DNA from: Jaapia argillacea MUCL 33604
Taxonomy: Eukaryota; Basidiomycota; Agaricomycetes; Jaapiales; Jaapiaceae
Length of the DNA: 35,886 nt
Direction of reading: 5' to 3'
NCBI GenBank assembly: GCA_000697665.1
Contig: KL197777.1
Span: 66,820-102,705, forward strand
Shown: piece by piece, positions 1 through 11,094 of the stretch
Position numbering within the stretch: position 1 is the first letter of the stretch
Layout: every line of letters starts with the position of its first letter
Position numbers and translations under genes: made by a program
The notes under the pieces: generated by a model
The model's database searches: none
Told to the model about the DNA's origin: nothing
Seen by the model: only the letters and a program-made list of their open reading frames with translations

Positions 1-540
1 TTGGATGACTGACGGTATGGACCGTTTGTCATCGAGAAGCGAATAGGTGCTAGCGCCTACCAGTTAAAGCTTCCTGTATCCTGGAAAGGGATACATCCTG
101 TCTTTAACGAAGCATTATTGCTTCCATATCGGGAGCCAGAATTCCCATCTCAGATGCCCAAGATCGTTGCTCCTCCCATCCCCAGAATGACGGATGATGG
201 TGTTGAGGAAATACTGGACTCAAAGGTTTCTCGAGGGGGACTTCTGTATTTGGTCAAATGGCAAGGAAAGGCACGTGTTGACAACACGTGGGAATCAAGA
301 ACGACATTGATCAAGGCTTGGAAACCTTTGATTGATGTGTTCCATACTACACATCCCTCTGCTCCTCGCATGCCACAACTTCGTGTGCCTGGAGGCTTGC
401 AAAGCCGTGCAGTGACTTGGTCGGAGTTGCGACCTGCTGAGTCACGGGACTGGTTGATGTGGGAGAACATGTATCTCCATTGGCAGTTAAGGGATCAGGA
501 TCTTGAGGAACATCTGCCTAAGGCCGACAGCGCAGTGTAG
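1..540 (+). pseudogene. Ty3/gypsy Pol C-terminus (integrase tail plus chromodomain), 5'-truncated by the window
   Basis: Frame 1 encodes the end of a chromovirus polyprotein. A block around RYGPFVIEKR and SWKGIHPVFNEALLLPY is the conserved integrase-tail segment (compare RYGPFKI and HPVFNEVYF in the second element of this window). It is followed by a chromodomain with VEEILDSK, LYLVKWQGK and NTWE. The chromodomain is expected to tether integration to histone-marked chromatin. The frame ends with TAG at 538-540, and a G-rich polypurine tract and an LTR follow directly, so this is the true 3' end of an element. TGA at 10-12 interrupts the conserved LDD-x-RYGPF motif, where the other element has a Lys codon and Arg is common, so the copy is probably dead. 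The rest lies outside the window. Confidence 0.88.
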
Positions 541-578
541 GTGGTTCGCGAGGATGCGTCCCTTGAGGGGGGGGTATT

Positions 579-1049
579 TGTCACGGTTTCCATGAAGGAT
601 CCCATAATTCAACCCTAACCTAGAAGGTTCAGTCTAGATCGTCGAACATAACAAGTGCCAGGTAGGTCATGTGATAGACACCTCCAGATTCCCCTGATGT
701 CATAAAGAACATTCCAGAACTCCGTAGTAATCCAGATTTCTCTGAGTAGCTGCGGACTACGCCGCAGTCGCTCTAGATTTCTCTGAGTATGTCAGAAGAC
801 CTAACTCAGGACCGTAACTCAGGATAGTTACTCAGGACTCGCAGTAGAAGCATGGGTGCAGCAGCCCCGCTTAGTGATAGACGCTTACATGTGCGTAGAT
901 AGATTGTGTATATATAGCTGGTGGAACTGGGCGTAACACCCCAGCTTTCAGTTGGCTTTTTCTTTCTTGTCAGATGCTCCCCGCCAAACTCCAATCAGTT
1001 CTTATTTCGTCCGACCAGCTACTGGGATTCTAGTCTATTTTCTTCTACA
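579..1049 (+). repeat. 3' LTR of the upstream gypsy element
   Basis: A G-run (566-574) acts as polypurine tract right before TGTCACGG at 579. The same PPT-then-TGTCACG junction starts the 3' LTR of the second element, so the left end is firm. A TATA-like TATATATAG lies near 909-917. The right end is placed at a TCTACA at 1044-1049; another ACA at 1056-1058 is possible because no partner LTR or target duplication is in the window. Inside are three 13-bp units starting TAACTCAGGA or TTACTCAGGA (802, 815, 828), two copies of a 15-bp motif beginning AGATTTCTCT, and a small palindrome CTGCGG..CCGCAG. Confidence 0.72.
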
Positions 1050-1869
1050 AAGTTTACAAAATGGAGACTTTGGCATCGTGCTATGATGCTACCGCCGATA
1101 AACTCATTCCCAAACTGACAAGCTTTGCAGCCGAAGTACCTTCCTCCTTCCGTAAATTCTCAAGCGCCTCTGCTTCTTTTCTTAGTTTGCTTGTCATATC
1201 TGGGACTGGCGATATGTCTGGTACTGGCTTTGTGGCGAGTTTATCGGTCAACCACACATCGGAGTGGTGTCACTTCCGACGTGCGAGAGGATCTAGATAA
1301 TCATGTAAAACTGGGCAACATGCGCCAAGTTAAAAGCTTCTCACATGGGCAAGCGGTGAAAGAAGGGTAGCTCGCTTACTGTAGTTGTCCGAAGACGGTA
1401 AGCTCAGGGATCGACAGCTCCTTCACAATCTTAGGCTTCTCACTCCTCAAATTCGTTCTCGACCCAGTATCCTGTTTACTGGCCAATTCCAGGAGAACGC
1501 TACCGATTGCCCCCGCTTTGTGCTCGGTGCGACCTGTCCAAACATTTGTTGCACGTTGTAATGACTCGGCCGGCCACGAGGCAGACGCAGAAATGCCGCA
1601 GAGGCGTGCCAAAGCAGTGACACTATGTCCCCAAGTCCTGGCTTCGGCCTCCTTCGATTGTTTACGGACGACTCGGTATCAAAGATCATCCATCCGTATT
1701 GGGTCTTGCTAGATAGGGAAAGAAGCACGACAATTCGCATGTCTGCTTCAAGTCCCCATACCTCACCAAATTCCACTCTCCCTTCTACCATGGCTATAAA
1801 GCCACAATCCATGTACGTTTTCGCATCTTCTCAGTTCATCACCCAACATTCAACATCTTTTCTCCCACA
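1050..1869. other. Intergenic; only weak short ORFs, promoter of the kinase-like gene at its right end
   Basis: No conserved protein is recognisable. A 79-codon ORF opens right after the LTR (1061-1300) and overlaps an 81-codon ORF with a hydrophobic stretch (1125-1370). A pair of minus-strand ORFs (1376-1612, 1447-1812) overlap in two frames. None has a detectable domain. The last 75 bases hold a TATA box and a pyrimidine-rich leader for the gene starting at 1870. Confidence 0.5.
1795..1800 (+). promoter_or_regulatory. TATA box of the kinase-like gene
   Basis: TATAAA lies 70 bp upstream of the chosen ATG at 1870. That would place transcription start near 1825-1830, giving a leader of about 40 nt with C/T-rich sequence, which is normal for fungal genes. 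Confidence 0.5.
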
Positions 1870-3193
1870 ATGCTGACCTCCAAAGTAGCAGAGAGCACCC
1901 TCAATGCTTCATCCCATACCAGCTTCGCGTGAGCCCCTCCTTCTATCGATTCATTCCCACTACAACAATTACTTACAATGTGCGAGCAGGCCATCGCCTC
2001 GTCTACTCACCGTGTCAACATCACCCCGCGACTTGAGCCATCAGCTGAGATCCATCGATCCCGGTCCCCAAGTTCAAAGTCCGTGTCACGATGTACACGA
2101 GGGAGTACTCTCACAGGACGATGCTGAGGTACCGGTGAGTCGAACACTCGCCTTCATCATCCACTCTCTTATCCTCTTGTTCCTTCTTCGTTTGAGGTCA
2201 CCGTCAAGATATACAGGACTTCGACGGACGAACAAAAAAATGCCTTGATGTATGAAGTAACCCTCCCCTCCCCTCCTTCCCATATCCACACTCAGATATC
2301 CACACAGCAATATTCCCGGGAGGTTCTAGCTCGCGAGTTTGTCGGACCCGACTGCCCACATGTCGCCGAGGTCATGGGCATTGCAATCATCGGAGGAAAG
2401 CCTGCCATCGTGATGAGATCGTACAAGAACATCGACGCGATGCAGCATATCAATCTTTACCCACACTCTACAGTTGACTTGGTAAGTCTTGGTGCTCGGA
2501 TCGCAGCGCTCGCTCGCTCGTGCCTTTTAGATCCTAAGTGTAGTTGAAGCTGTCAAGTACTTGCACACTCGCCACCCGCAGTTAGCCCACGGTGGTTTGG
2601 AGCCCGTGAGTCGTCCGATCCACCCACTCTTATCCTCATCTATCTGACCTCTGGCCACATAGTCTAACATCGTCGTCGACAATAACGATCGAGCGATCAT
2701 CTCAAGCTTGGCTTCAGCTCACATACCTGGGAGCACCGAGTATACCTATACCGTTGGACAAATCGGTGCCTTCTGTCGATGGTTGGCACCCGAGCTCATC
2801 GCCGTCGACGAGAACGAGGACGCCCGACCTCCCGCTCCAACGTTCGAGTCCGACGTGTGGGCTCTTGCGTGTGTTGTTGGTCAGGTTCGTCTCGTTCCTT
2901 CTACATCAACCTTTCAGTATCTTCTAACTGTGATGATGATATAGCTGATAACCGGGAAAGTACCGTATCCATTCCGCCACTACACCTTTCAAGTCTTCTC
3001 ATTGGTCGCCAAGGGTGTCCTTCCTTACACCAAGGCTAGCATCGTTGACGCAGTCAATGTGGGTGGTATTCTCCGGGGCGAGGAAGTTTGGCTGGTCCTC
3101 AAGCGGTGTTGGGAGAAGAACCCGACTGATAGACCTACCGTTACTCAGTTTGAAACTTCCCTTCGGGGTTGTTTTATCGAGGGGCAGTCGTAG
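1870..3193 (+). CDS. Predicted pseudokinase (protein-kinase fold, catalytic residues lost), seven exons
   Basis: Exons 1870-1928, 1990-2134, 2197-2256, 2308-2481, 2531-2605, 2663-2884 and 2945-3193 (introns 49-62 bp, GT..AG) join in frame to 327 aa. The kinase fold is clear. VTVKIYR carries the beta-3 lysine (K72); REVLAREFVG resembles the alpha-C/N-lobe; EAVKYLHTRHPQLAHGGLEPSN is the catalytic-loop region; RWLAPELI is the APE motif; FESDVWALACVV and the RCWEKNP-DRPT motif are C-lobe hallmarks. The key residues are gone: the loop reads HGGLEP instead of HGDLKP/HRDLKP (Asp to Gly at 168, Lys to Glu at 170), and DFG is replaced by SLA (186-188). The first about 65 residues are Ser/Pro-rich with no glycine loop. 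Lineage-specific TKL-like kinases are common in Agaricomycetes; this one is probably a scaffold or decoy. The acceptor of intron 3 could instead be at 2295, adding four residues in frame. Confidence 0.82.
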
Positions 3194-4022
3194 GCGCGTT
3201 CGTTGACTTTTTCGTTCCTCTCTCATCTTTGTGCATCTTGTTTTATTTATTTCTCTGCTCTCGTTTCAGTTATGCACCCACACCGGCTCGTAGCAGTCAT
3301 ATGATATCTCGGTACTCCGCTTCACCTCTGCTAATCATGATTTTATCTATTTTCATTTCTATGATGAACACGCCTGTATTGATTACTATGTCCATACTGG
3401 ACGGTTCGAATGCGATTGTTGCCAATACGTCCGTCAGGTCAGCAGGGCATGAGCATCCCGTCATCGGAACATGGATTTGTTCAGTACGTCCGTATCATGC
3501 CAGGAAAGCATGTGCTCGAGTCGTGCATGATGAAAGTGGTGGTCAGAAGGATCGATAAGTGAGCTCGGTGAATGTCGTTGGAGGGATAACAGGTGTTAAA
3601 TCCGCGACTTGAACCCGAACATTCAACGCGATGCTGGCGTCTGAACTCCATGATATAGAAGCCGTCGAGCGTGAAAGTCATTAGATAGCCAAAGCGCAAC
3701 ACAACGTGCATGTATAATACACCATGGGAAGCTCAAGGGCTGAATATAAGAAGAGAAAGGAGAACAGGGAATATAGGGGAGGTAAAACATCTCAAGGACA
3801 AGGACACTAATGCGGCTCGCGAAAGTAGGAAAGAAAGAAATGAGAAATGAAGAAAATAATAGAATGCTCGAAACGTTATAAGAAAAAAGAAAAAGATGCA
3901 TACAAAACAACCAACTCCCAAAACGCAGCCAACAAACCCTGTCCATCTGTCCATCCATCCACCCAATTCACCTCAACGCCATTCCCACATCCTACCAAAA
4001 AAAAACCAAAACACATCATCTC
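3194..4022. other. Convergent 3' intergenic region
   Basis: Lies between the stop codons of the kinase-like gene (+) and the FHA gene (-), so it contains two 3' UTRs. It is T-rich on the left and A-rich on the right (runs such as AAGAAAAAAG around 3880-3895), as expected for convergent tails. Overlapping short ORFs here are hydrophobic low-complexity translations of T/A-rich DNA, and no domain is visible. Confidence 0.6.
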
Positions 4023-6803
4023 CTACTCCGGTTTCACCCTCCATATCACAGCCGCCGCCGCCACGCTCAATACCAGTACACCAACAGCAGTCGACATCTG
4101 GACGTAATGCTGTTGATCGAATCGCAAAAGCAAAACGACAAGCAGCTCTTTGATTAGAACAAACGACGCAACGACGGACACAAAAATGAAAAAGCCTACC
4201 ATGTCTGGATGTAGACCCTTTGCATCTGTCGCTGTCGTTGTCGTCGCCGTCGTCGCGTCGGGAGAAGACGATGCCGATGTCGATGTCGAATGGTGGATGA
4301 CGGAAGACTCGGGAGTAATGGGCATTAAAGAAGGCTTCATAACGTTAAGCTTCTCTCCCTCGAGATCGGTATGACCCTCCGAATCGCTAGAGTCGTCGGC
4401 GATCCAAGGAGATCGCGGCAGTGACTTAGGTGAGCTGGGAGCACCGACGAGCTCTCCACTACTACTATCGACCATCGAATCCTCCGAGTTTGTCGAATCG
4501 CCACGAACGGGGACGGATTGGGACCTCGACCTGCCCCTCGATCCACCATTCCTCTTTCTCCGCTGTCTCGATCGGATCGAATCCGAACTCAGCGACCTCG
4601 GACTGGGAGGGGTAACCAACCCAACCCCATTCCCATTCCTCGCATCCCCATTCATCTTGCCCTGATGGTGGTGCTGTTGACTCTGCCACAGCGAAAGTGA
4701 AGCGAGCCCAGCATCCATTTTGTTCACAGCATTCCCCATTCCTTCTTCCACAGCTTTAACTCGTCCCTCCCACTCGTCTCTCGCTCGTCGTAACCGGTCG
4801 CGCTCCTCTTTCCATTCCTCCTGTACACCGCTCCACTGACCCTCGACGTTCTTCTTCCACTCGTTCAACATCTCCGTGATCGAGTCATGATCGGGGTCGC
4901 GTGATGACGAAGAGGCAGATTCCTCGCGAGAGGCTTCAACGGCGGCTCGAGCAGCTTCTTGAGCTTGTACTTGAGCTTGGGTAGATTGAACGAGCGTCTC
5001 GAGTGCGGAGACTTTCGATTCGAGGGTGGAGATGGTGGTCTGAGCGGCAGAGTGTTGTGCTTGGAGGGAACGCGAGAGCTCGAGGGCAGATTCAAGTTGA
5101 TTCGAGAGGGTCGTGAGACGTTGGGTGAGTTCGTCGGGGATGACGAGTGGAGAACCGCCACTCCGGCGACGATCGCGATGTGAGGGAGATACCGAACGTC
5201 GATGGTGGGGCGCGAGCATCTTGGTTTCATGCGCCAACTCATCTTCGTCTTCAACCATACCCGTCGGCTCAGGCGTCCTCGGTCGACCAAGTTCCTCTCG
5301 CCTCCGATGCCTCTCCCGCTCCTCCTCCTCTTCCTCAGCCGCGAACTGCTCCTCATCTTCCTCATCGACTCTCTCGAGCTCATGAGGAGTGATAGTTGCG
5401 ATACTTCGAGTGTCTTCGTCGTCCGACTCGAAGCCACCCTCGTGCTCGTGTTCGTCTCGTCGATGGTGACGGCCGTTGGGCATGGTCGATGATCGGAGTA
5501 ATTGCATCTCTCGTTTTCGCTCCTCCATCATATCGCGGAGGGTATTGATCTCGCGCTTGATGGCGTCGTGTTCAGCGAGCATACCCTCGAGGGTACGAAT
5601 TTTGTCGACGTGGTTAGCGAGCGAACTTTGGGTGTCATGCAGTTGACTTTGTAGTTCTCGTAGCGCAGCTTCGGAGAGTGATGATGACTGCTCGGGATGA
5701 GAGGGTGCAGATTCGGATGGTGGACGAACGGGAGGTAGTGATTGCGGGTGAGGTGGGTGGGTGGGTGCCTATGGCGGATGATCAACCTAAAGAAAAGAAC
5801 ATATGCGTCTGATATTACATACCACAGCTCCGCCAAGCGTATCATGAACCTCGTTCATGGCCCCAGTTAAGCCATGAAGCTCTGCGCCAGTCTCCCTACT
5901 CTTCTGCAACTCGCCCTGCAACCTCGACAAAATATGATCAAAGGTGAGTCCACTCTTCCCTGGCGGTCTCATGTTCCCTCCCATGCCACCCATACCACCC
6001 AATCCCTGCTGCTGCATGGGTCGTCGTTGACCAGCTCCAGGTCCTTGGTTAGCGAAATTGAAGCCGGCCCCACCTCCACCTCCGCCAGCACCCACTTGAC
6101 CCTGACCCATACCTCCTCCACCCATACCGCCAACGTTCACACCGTAAGAAGAGGAAGGTTGTTGTTGCTCTGCGCGAGCAGCATTTTGGGCGTCTTGTTC
6201 TGAAAATACACATACTACGCGGGCGGCGACTTTATGATGGATGATTGTCTTGTTGTCTTCTCCGACGATGTCGATACCGAATTCCTGGGGATTACGAGAT
6301 ATTTGTAGGCAGGAGGAAGATGTGAAGATAAAGAATAGGACGTACGACTATGTCGTCAGACTTGAGCTCATACGGCTCTGATTCGAGGCCCTCAGCGGAC
6401 AGACGCTCGCCATTAATGAAGGTGCCGTTTGAGCTTTTGACGTCCTTGATATAGATCTGAAAATCCAGCCGAGTGGTGAAGTGAGATATGTGGCCCAGTA
6501 GATGACGTCCATATGACTGACCTTCCCACCTTCCTCCCAAACTTCTGCGTGCTGTCTACTGAGGACCTTGGAGTCGAAATATCCGTTCCGCTCTGCAGGG
6601 ACGGTCTTTGCATTAGTTTGTCTTCCAATCTTTACGCGTTGGCCATTAAGGAGCGTGATGTGTTTTGGAATAAACGAGTCGTTAAGCGGGTAAAGATAGA
6701 GGGCGGGGTAGGAAGAGGAAGCGAGTGCTTGTTGCTGCTGTTGCTGCTGTTGTTGGAGGAGCTGTTGAGGATTGTGAGGAGAGAAAGGGATTGGGGCGGG
6801 CAT
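4023..6803 (-). CDS. FHA-domain, coiled-coil, C-terminal membrane protein (SLMAP / PRO45 / HAM-4 / Far9-Far10 type STRIPAK subunit)
   Basis: Four exons on the minus strand (6803-6522, 6456-6346, 6284-5823, 5768-4023) join in frame to 866 aa. After a poly-Gln tract (about 13-25) comes an FHA domain: VKIGRQ (G60-R61), LSRQHAEVW (S82, H85), [12 protein letters not shown] (N104-G105) and DIVEFGIDI. FHA domains bind phosphothreonine. A Gly/Met/Gln-rich linker, long Glu/Arg-rich coiled coils (about 320-600) and a Ser-rich stretch follow. The C-terminus has two hydrophobic segments (about 808-835 and 845-862). This order, FHA then coiled coil then tail membrane anchor, defines the SLMAP/PRO45/HAM-4/Far9-10 family, which places the STRIPAK phosphatase-kinase complex at ER/nuclear membranes and is needed for hyphal fusion and fruiting in ascomycetes. 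The introns are short (54-65 bp) and the intron junctions restore FHA motifs exactly. The subunit assignment is inferred from architecture. Confidence 0.85.
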
Positions 6804-8545
6804 CGTGGTGGTCGTTGATGGGGAAAAGTGGTGGACGACGCCGACGACGATGAGGAAAGGAGTACCAAAGAAGTTGTTTGCCTTTGTTTTGGAAACGCGT
6901 TTGCAAACTGCGTCACACGCTCAGCCCACAAAGTCCGCGCACAGACCAAGTCCGCCTCCTCCCGTCCGTTGCCCGCAGTTACGACTGCTGCTTGTCCTTG
7001 CCTTGATGCTGTCGCTGTACAGGGAGCTCGGAAAAATTGTTCGTATCGATCGATATCCGTTAATTATACACCCCACATCGGGGCAACCCTCCTTGAACAC
7101 CCCGCCGGCATCTTGCAGACCCAGAGAGACTCCGTTCTGGATCTGTCCGTCCCGTCCATCCGTCCACCCCCGACTATCCAAAGTTTGGCTCTCTGCCTCC
7201 CTGCATGCTAAGTGTCGTATGGCGGTGATCAGCGATCTTCCGAAAGTCTAACTGGGACATACTAACTGTGCCCGTGGAGGGTGGATCCAGCGAGGCATCA
7301 GAAGTCCATCCGTCAGCGCTTCAGCTCCAATCAGCTCCAAATCAGCTCTTGAACGTTCTGTATTCGACTATTCTCTCTGCTTTCTTCTGGCTTTGTCTCT
7401 ATCCACGGTACCTCGGCTGGCAGCTGTCCACTTCGCAAGAGCTCCACGAAACACGACCATTGCACCGAGCCAACACCGAGCTCCTAGTTCTAATTCCAGA
7501 ACCGGATCCTGACATCGCCGGTGCGTCCATCCGCCACATTCACCAAGTCAAGAGGGATAGTTATCGCTCTCCCCTTTTCATCGTACTTTGATCTCCGGAT
7601 CCTCCAATCTCTAGCGGGCCCAACACATCCCTCGGACCAACATACGTGCCAATTCTACCCATCCCTCGCTACGTACCACCATCTCAAGCCGAAGCAATCC
7701 TCTGCGCAGCACAAGGCCCATGACAATAATACCGGACCATCGTATCTCGGATCCGTCAACTCAGCCAACGGATCGAGCCTTTCATCCGTCTACCTCGGAG
7801 TTCGGTCTGCTCGGTTACTTTCCTGTCATCGACTGTGGCTCTTATGATCAGAATGTATTTCTTGAGCCGAACAACGACGGCGCACCTTGTTCTCGATACC
7901 TTCTAAATCCTAGAACTTTCCATAGACGTCGCACACCGGTTTGTCCGATGGATCAAGTGTCTGGTATCGCCATCGCCAAGAGTTCCTTCGACTCGGTGTG
8001 GTTGCTTGTTCCGTTTTCTGCATTTTCGAAATGATCAACGGATTTATCATGACACATCTACCTTTTTTAAGATGCCTGAAACCAGAATCTTCTCACCATC
8101 CCCTCTCCTTTTACATTTGACGAAGTCGTTGTAACCTTCGTGGTGCTTCGTGTCAATATTCCAACCTGTGATAGTCATTTCTCGTTAAACTCACTACTGC
8201 CAGAAAAATCAGTTTGCCTGGATCATGCGATGGATGATCCTACAGACGCACCGATCATGATAATCGATAATGCGAATCGGGGTGGAGATGTATCGACTTT
8301 TATCCACGATCCACTTCCATCCACGTCTGGTGAGGGTTGCGAACCCCAGAGAGCATCGAAATACAGGATGAGGTCGCTCACCGAATTGAAATGCCCTTTC
8401 TAATGGGTGGGCGCACTTGCGGCACCATGAACGAGTCGGAGTCTCGGAGAGTCATACATATCATCTGTCATGGAACCCTCTCCGTTGCGACAAGTTCCGT
8501 GGATGCCACATAAGAAAGGCCCATTGAAGGTGACCAGCACGAAAG

Positions 8546-8837
8546 CTCCGGACATCGGAGAGGGTAGTTCCGACCTGCAGGAGGTAGCCGACCTCAGCAG
8601 CAGGTCTCAGCTGGGCGTTGTGAAGCATCGACATTCTACCTCAGGGGATCCGAGTCTCTAGGTCAATACCTTGACGACTTATGCTCGTGACACCCAAGTT
8701 CCCTCCGGACATAATGCTGGATGCAACGCAATGAGACCAGCGAGACCTCAGCTCAACAGCTCTCGGCGGACGATGTGAGGCATCGATGTTCTGCCTGAGG
8801 GGATCCAAGACTCTGTAGTAGGTCGACACCTCGACGA
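8546..8837. repeat. Degenerate two-copy tandem repeat, period about 157-160 bp
   Basis: CTCCGGACAT occurs at 8546 and 8703. Later matching blocks, such as GAAGCATCGACATTCTACC versus GAGGCATCGATGTTCTGCC, then AGGGGATCC and finally TTGACGA versus TCGACGA, keep the same order with an offset of 157-160 bp. The copies have diverged by many substitutions and small indels. Origin unknown; no coding frame is shared. Confidence 0.55.
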
Positions 8838-8891
8838 ATATCCGGTCGCACTCCGACGCCAAGAAAACGTGGGACATCAGGAAATCGCGAG

Positions 8892-8945
8892 GTGGTATAG
8901 AATGGTATGGACGGGTCTATACCATCGCATACCATGTCATACCAC
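8892..8945. repeat. Imperfect inverted repeat (hairpin)
   Basis: GTGGTATAGAATGGTATG at 8892-8909 pairs with CATACCATGTCATACCAC at 8928-8945 (15 of 18). A second pairing, GGTATAG with CTATACC (8917-8923), lies inside the loop. It could be a remnant of a small inverted-repeat element. No target duplication was identified. Confidence 0.5.
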
Positions 8946-10812
8946 TTCATATTTTCCTGATGCTAGAATAGGAAACACAGTAGAGGCCCATAGATCAGGA
9001 TCTGCTAAATTCGTTCACCAACTCTTCATAGGGATGAGACCAGGAATGTTTCAAAGAGCTTGATGCGCGACCCAATGGATATCCTAGACACTCGAATACC
9101 ATGGGGAAGACTCCGAACAAGTCTGGACGATTTGAGTCTCCGTTTCCGGCATTATGGAATCGGAATAGAGAGGTCAAGAAAGGTTTTGGCGAAAGTCCCA
9201 GTGGCCACAAGAAAGGTGGAGGAGAAGTTCTCCGCAGGTTAATTTGGGCAGGAGAAACGTGGGTGGATCTGGAAACGCCAGAGTGAAGCTTGGGAACGTT
9301 CGAACCCTGAAGATCCTGCCAGGTTCGAGGCAGGGAGTCAACGGGCCAAGGAGGTGTAGAGATGCAGGATTGTTGTTGCCCAAGACGAATTCACATTGGA
9401 AGTGGATATTTAGCTGTAGGAAGTGGGGCACGACGGAACTTCAGTCACCCTCAGTTTCGGGACCGCAGGGTTGGTCCCGAGGGTCTCTCCGAAAGTCCCT
9501 TGAACGACCCAAGTTCAACCTCCGCATCGGTCCGCATTCCCCATGACCTTCCTCGTTCCCTCGCTCCTCTCCACATGCTCACCTCCTTCCTGACACTTGA
9601 AACTTCCCCGGCTTTCAATTTTCCAAACATAACTCTCTAGTGGTGTCGAGTCTCCTTGCTCCAGCCACCTACCTCCTCATGCAAATGTCGTCATCGCCTC
9701 AGTAATTGCGTTGAGCCGTCGGTACTCAAGAATCAAGGAGGCAGTTCTAGCTGTCAGGGTATTGGGGTTGGGCATTAGCTCCGATGTAACTGGAGTTGTC
9801 TTTCATTGGCTGGTCTTCAAGACCCATGTGCAAACTCTATGGCGACCCTGAGATCCTCTTGGGCTACATTGCCCTCGTATGGAACCAATTTATGTATTCG
9901 GTCAACTCTCTGGATGTAGTTACATCGGTTCTTCAAACGTGCCACCCCCCAGCGTCAACGGTGAACGAATCTCTGGATAGCGTTGAGGCTCATGGGCACA
10001 CCCTCTACAATTAACGTGACATTCTTACCCTGCTCACCTTACACTGCTAGTGTCCGCGATCTGATCCTTACCCTGCTTCGGAGTGAAAACCTCGACATTT
10101 AGGGGGCACTCGGCACTTTGACTTTACAGCAGCTGTGCTCATGCCGTCGGTTATCGATGGTCGGACAAGAGATGAAGATGTGCCTGGACGAATGAAGGTC
10201 CAGGTGACCTAGGTCATCGGATCAGCGCTGTCCATCTGCACTGCTCCGTCGAACGGATCGGTCAATCCGATTCCCCAGGATTCCCCTCTGTCCACTTTCA
10301 CAAAAGGGCACAGTGGCCATTCGAGGGATGTATGTAGAACAATAGGACTAGCACCGACATCTCACTTGAACACACAACCAATTGTATGGATCAGGTGAAA
10401 TGCTCACCGGTAGGTGGGCTCGAAAGTAGAAGCCCATTGCCCATAATACGAGTGGATTGCAATTTTACGCGTGTGGAAAGGAGGCAGGTGATGATTCGTT
10501 GCACAAGGCTCGGTGAGTCTTGGCTGAGTCTAGCAGTCATGAGAGCTGGACGAGGAGACCAGATGACGCACGTTCACGCCATACACTTGCAATTCGCAGA
10601 AGAAGTGCCGTCCAACCGACGCCCGAGTAAGAGTCAAACCGATCCCGTGTAAAGAGGGGCGCCACGGCATACAAAAGTTTTCCTCCCTTTCCCCTTCCTG
10701 CCAAAACTTTTTTCATCCTCCTCTTTCTGCTTTTTTTCTTCTCTCGCTTCATCTTTCCAACGCACAAGACACTACTCACCTCCTCCTAACGAACACGAAC
10801 ACGAACACGAAA

Positions 10813-10956
10813 ATGTCCCCAGAGAGGTCTCCGTCGAGACGACGCTCGTTATCGGACCAGATCTCCCTGATAGGTACCAAGCTCTCAAGAGTCCTGAGCA
10901 CCGAGACACACCCGAGTATCTCAGAGGATGGCACGGCCGTACTTGAATGTAAGTAG
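10813..10956 (+). CDS. Short Ser/Arg-rich ORF or first exon; function unknown
   Basis: The ATG follows a long C/T-rich tract and a repeated AACACG leader, a strong fungal-type 5' region. It opens MSPERSPSRRRSLSDQIS and gives 47 codons. A perfect donor-like GTAAGT sits at 10949, just before the in-frame TAG, so this may be a first exon with phase 1. The only nearby acceptor that keeps a long downstream frame would require a 30-nt intron (10949-10978), shorter than any intron in this window. The Arg/Ser tract resembles the RSRSR spacers of the Par32-like gene 0.5 kb downstream, so a truncated duplicate or an alternative first exon is possible. I do not recognise a family. Confidence 0.35.
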   Translation: MSPERSPSRRRSLSDQISLIGTKLSRVLSTETHPSISEDGTAVLECK

Positions 10957-11094
10957 TCGCTAGTTCCTCTGCTGTCAGTTTCTTTGCCGTCGAGTGAGCC
11001 CGGGGTGAGGAACGCGCGAAGGCGAAGCGAGACGATACGATGGGGGTTGACGATAAAGAGGTGTCGAACCTACTTGGAAACTTGTTGGGCAGAT

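Larger units (their letters stand above)
6804..10812. other. 4-kb stretch with no supportable gene
   Basis: It starts with the promoter side of the FHA gene. ORFs are all about 60-150 codons, overlap in several frames on both strands and show no domain or repeated codon pattern; I could not build a spliced gene from them. Structures seen are a triple repeat of CAGCTCCAA-like units (7321-7346), an imperfect tandem repeat (8546-8837) and a hairpin (8892-8945). Around 10660-10810 the strand becomes strongly C/T-rich, as expected for the promoter and leader of the ORF at 10813. Confidence 0.5.

Noticed and set aside
1376-1812. Minus-strand overlapping ORFs (78 and 121 codons) between the LTR and the kinase-like gene
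   Set aside because: They overlap each other in different frames, cover the promoter of the kinase-like gene and show no recognisable domain.
3575-3615. tRNA-like B-box on the minus strand (GGTTCAAGTC)
   Set aside because: No T-stem pairing, no A-box at the right distance and no acceptor stem.
4150-5492. Plus-strand ORFs of 60-100 codons opposite the FHA gene
   Set aside because: They are antisense shadows of the Ser/Glu/Arg-rich coiled-coil exon.
7300-7350. Triple CAGCTCCAA-like repeat as a possible CRISPR or minisatellite
   Set aside because: Only three units of 10-11 bp without spacers; fungi have no CRISPR arrays and the array is too short to call a minisatellite.
10949-10978. 30-nt intron joining the short ORF at 10813 to the open frame ending at 11256
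   Set aside because: Shorter than every other intron in the window (49-74 bp) and too short for a lariat; the downstream translation overlaps the GATA cluster and has no domain.
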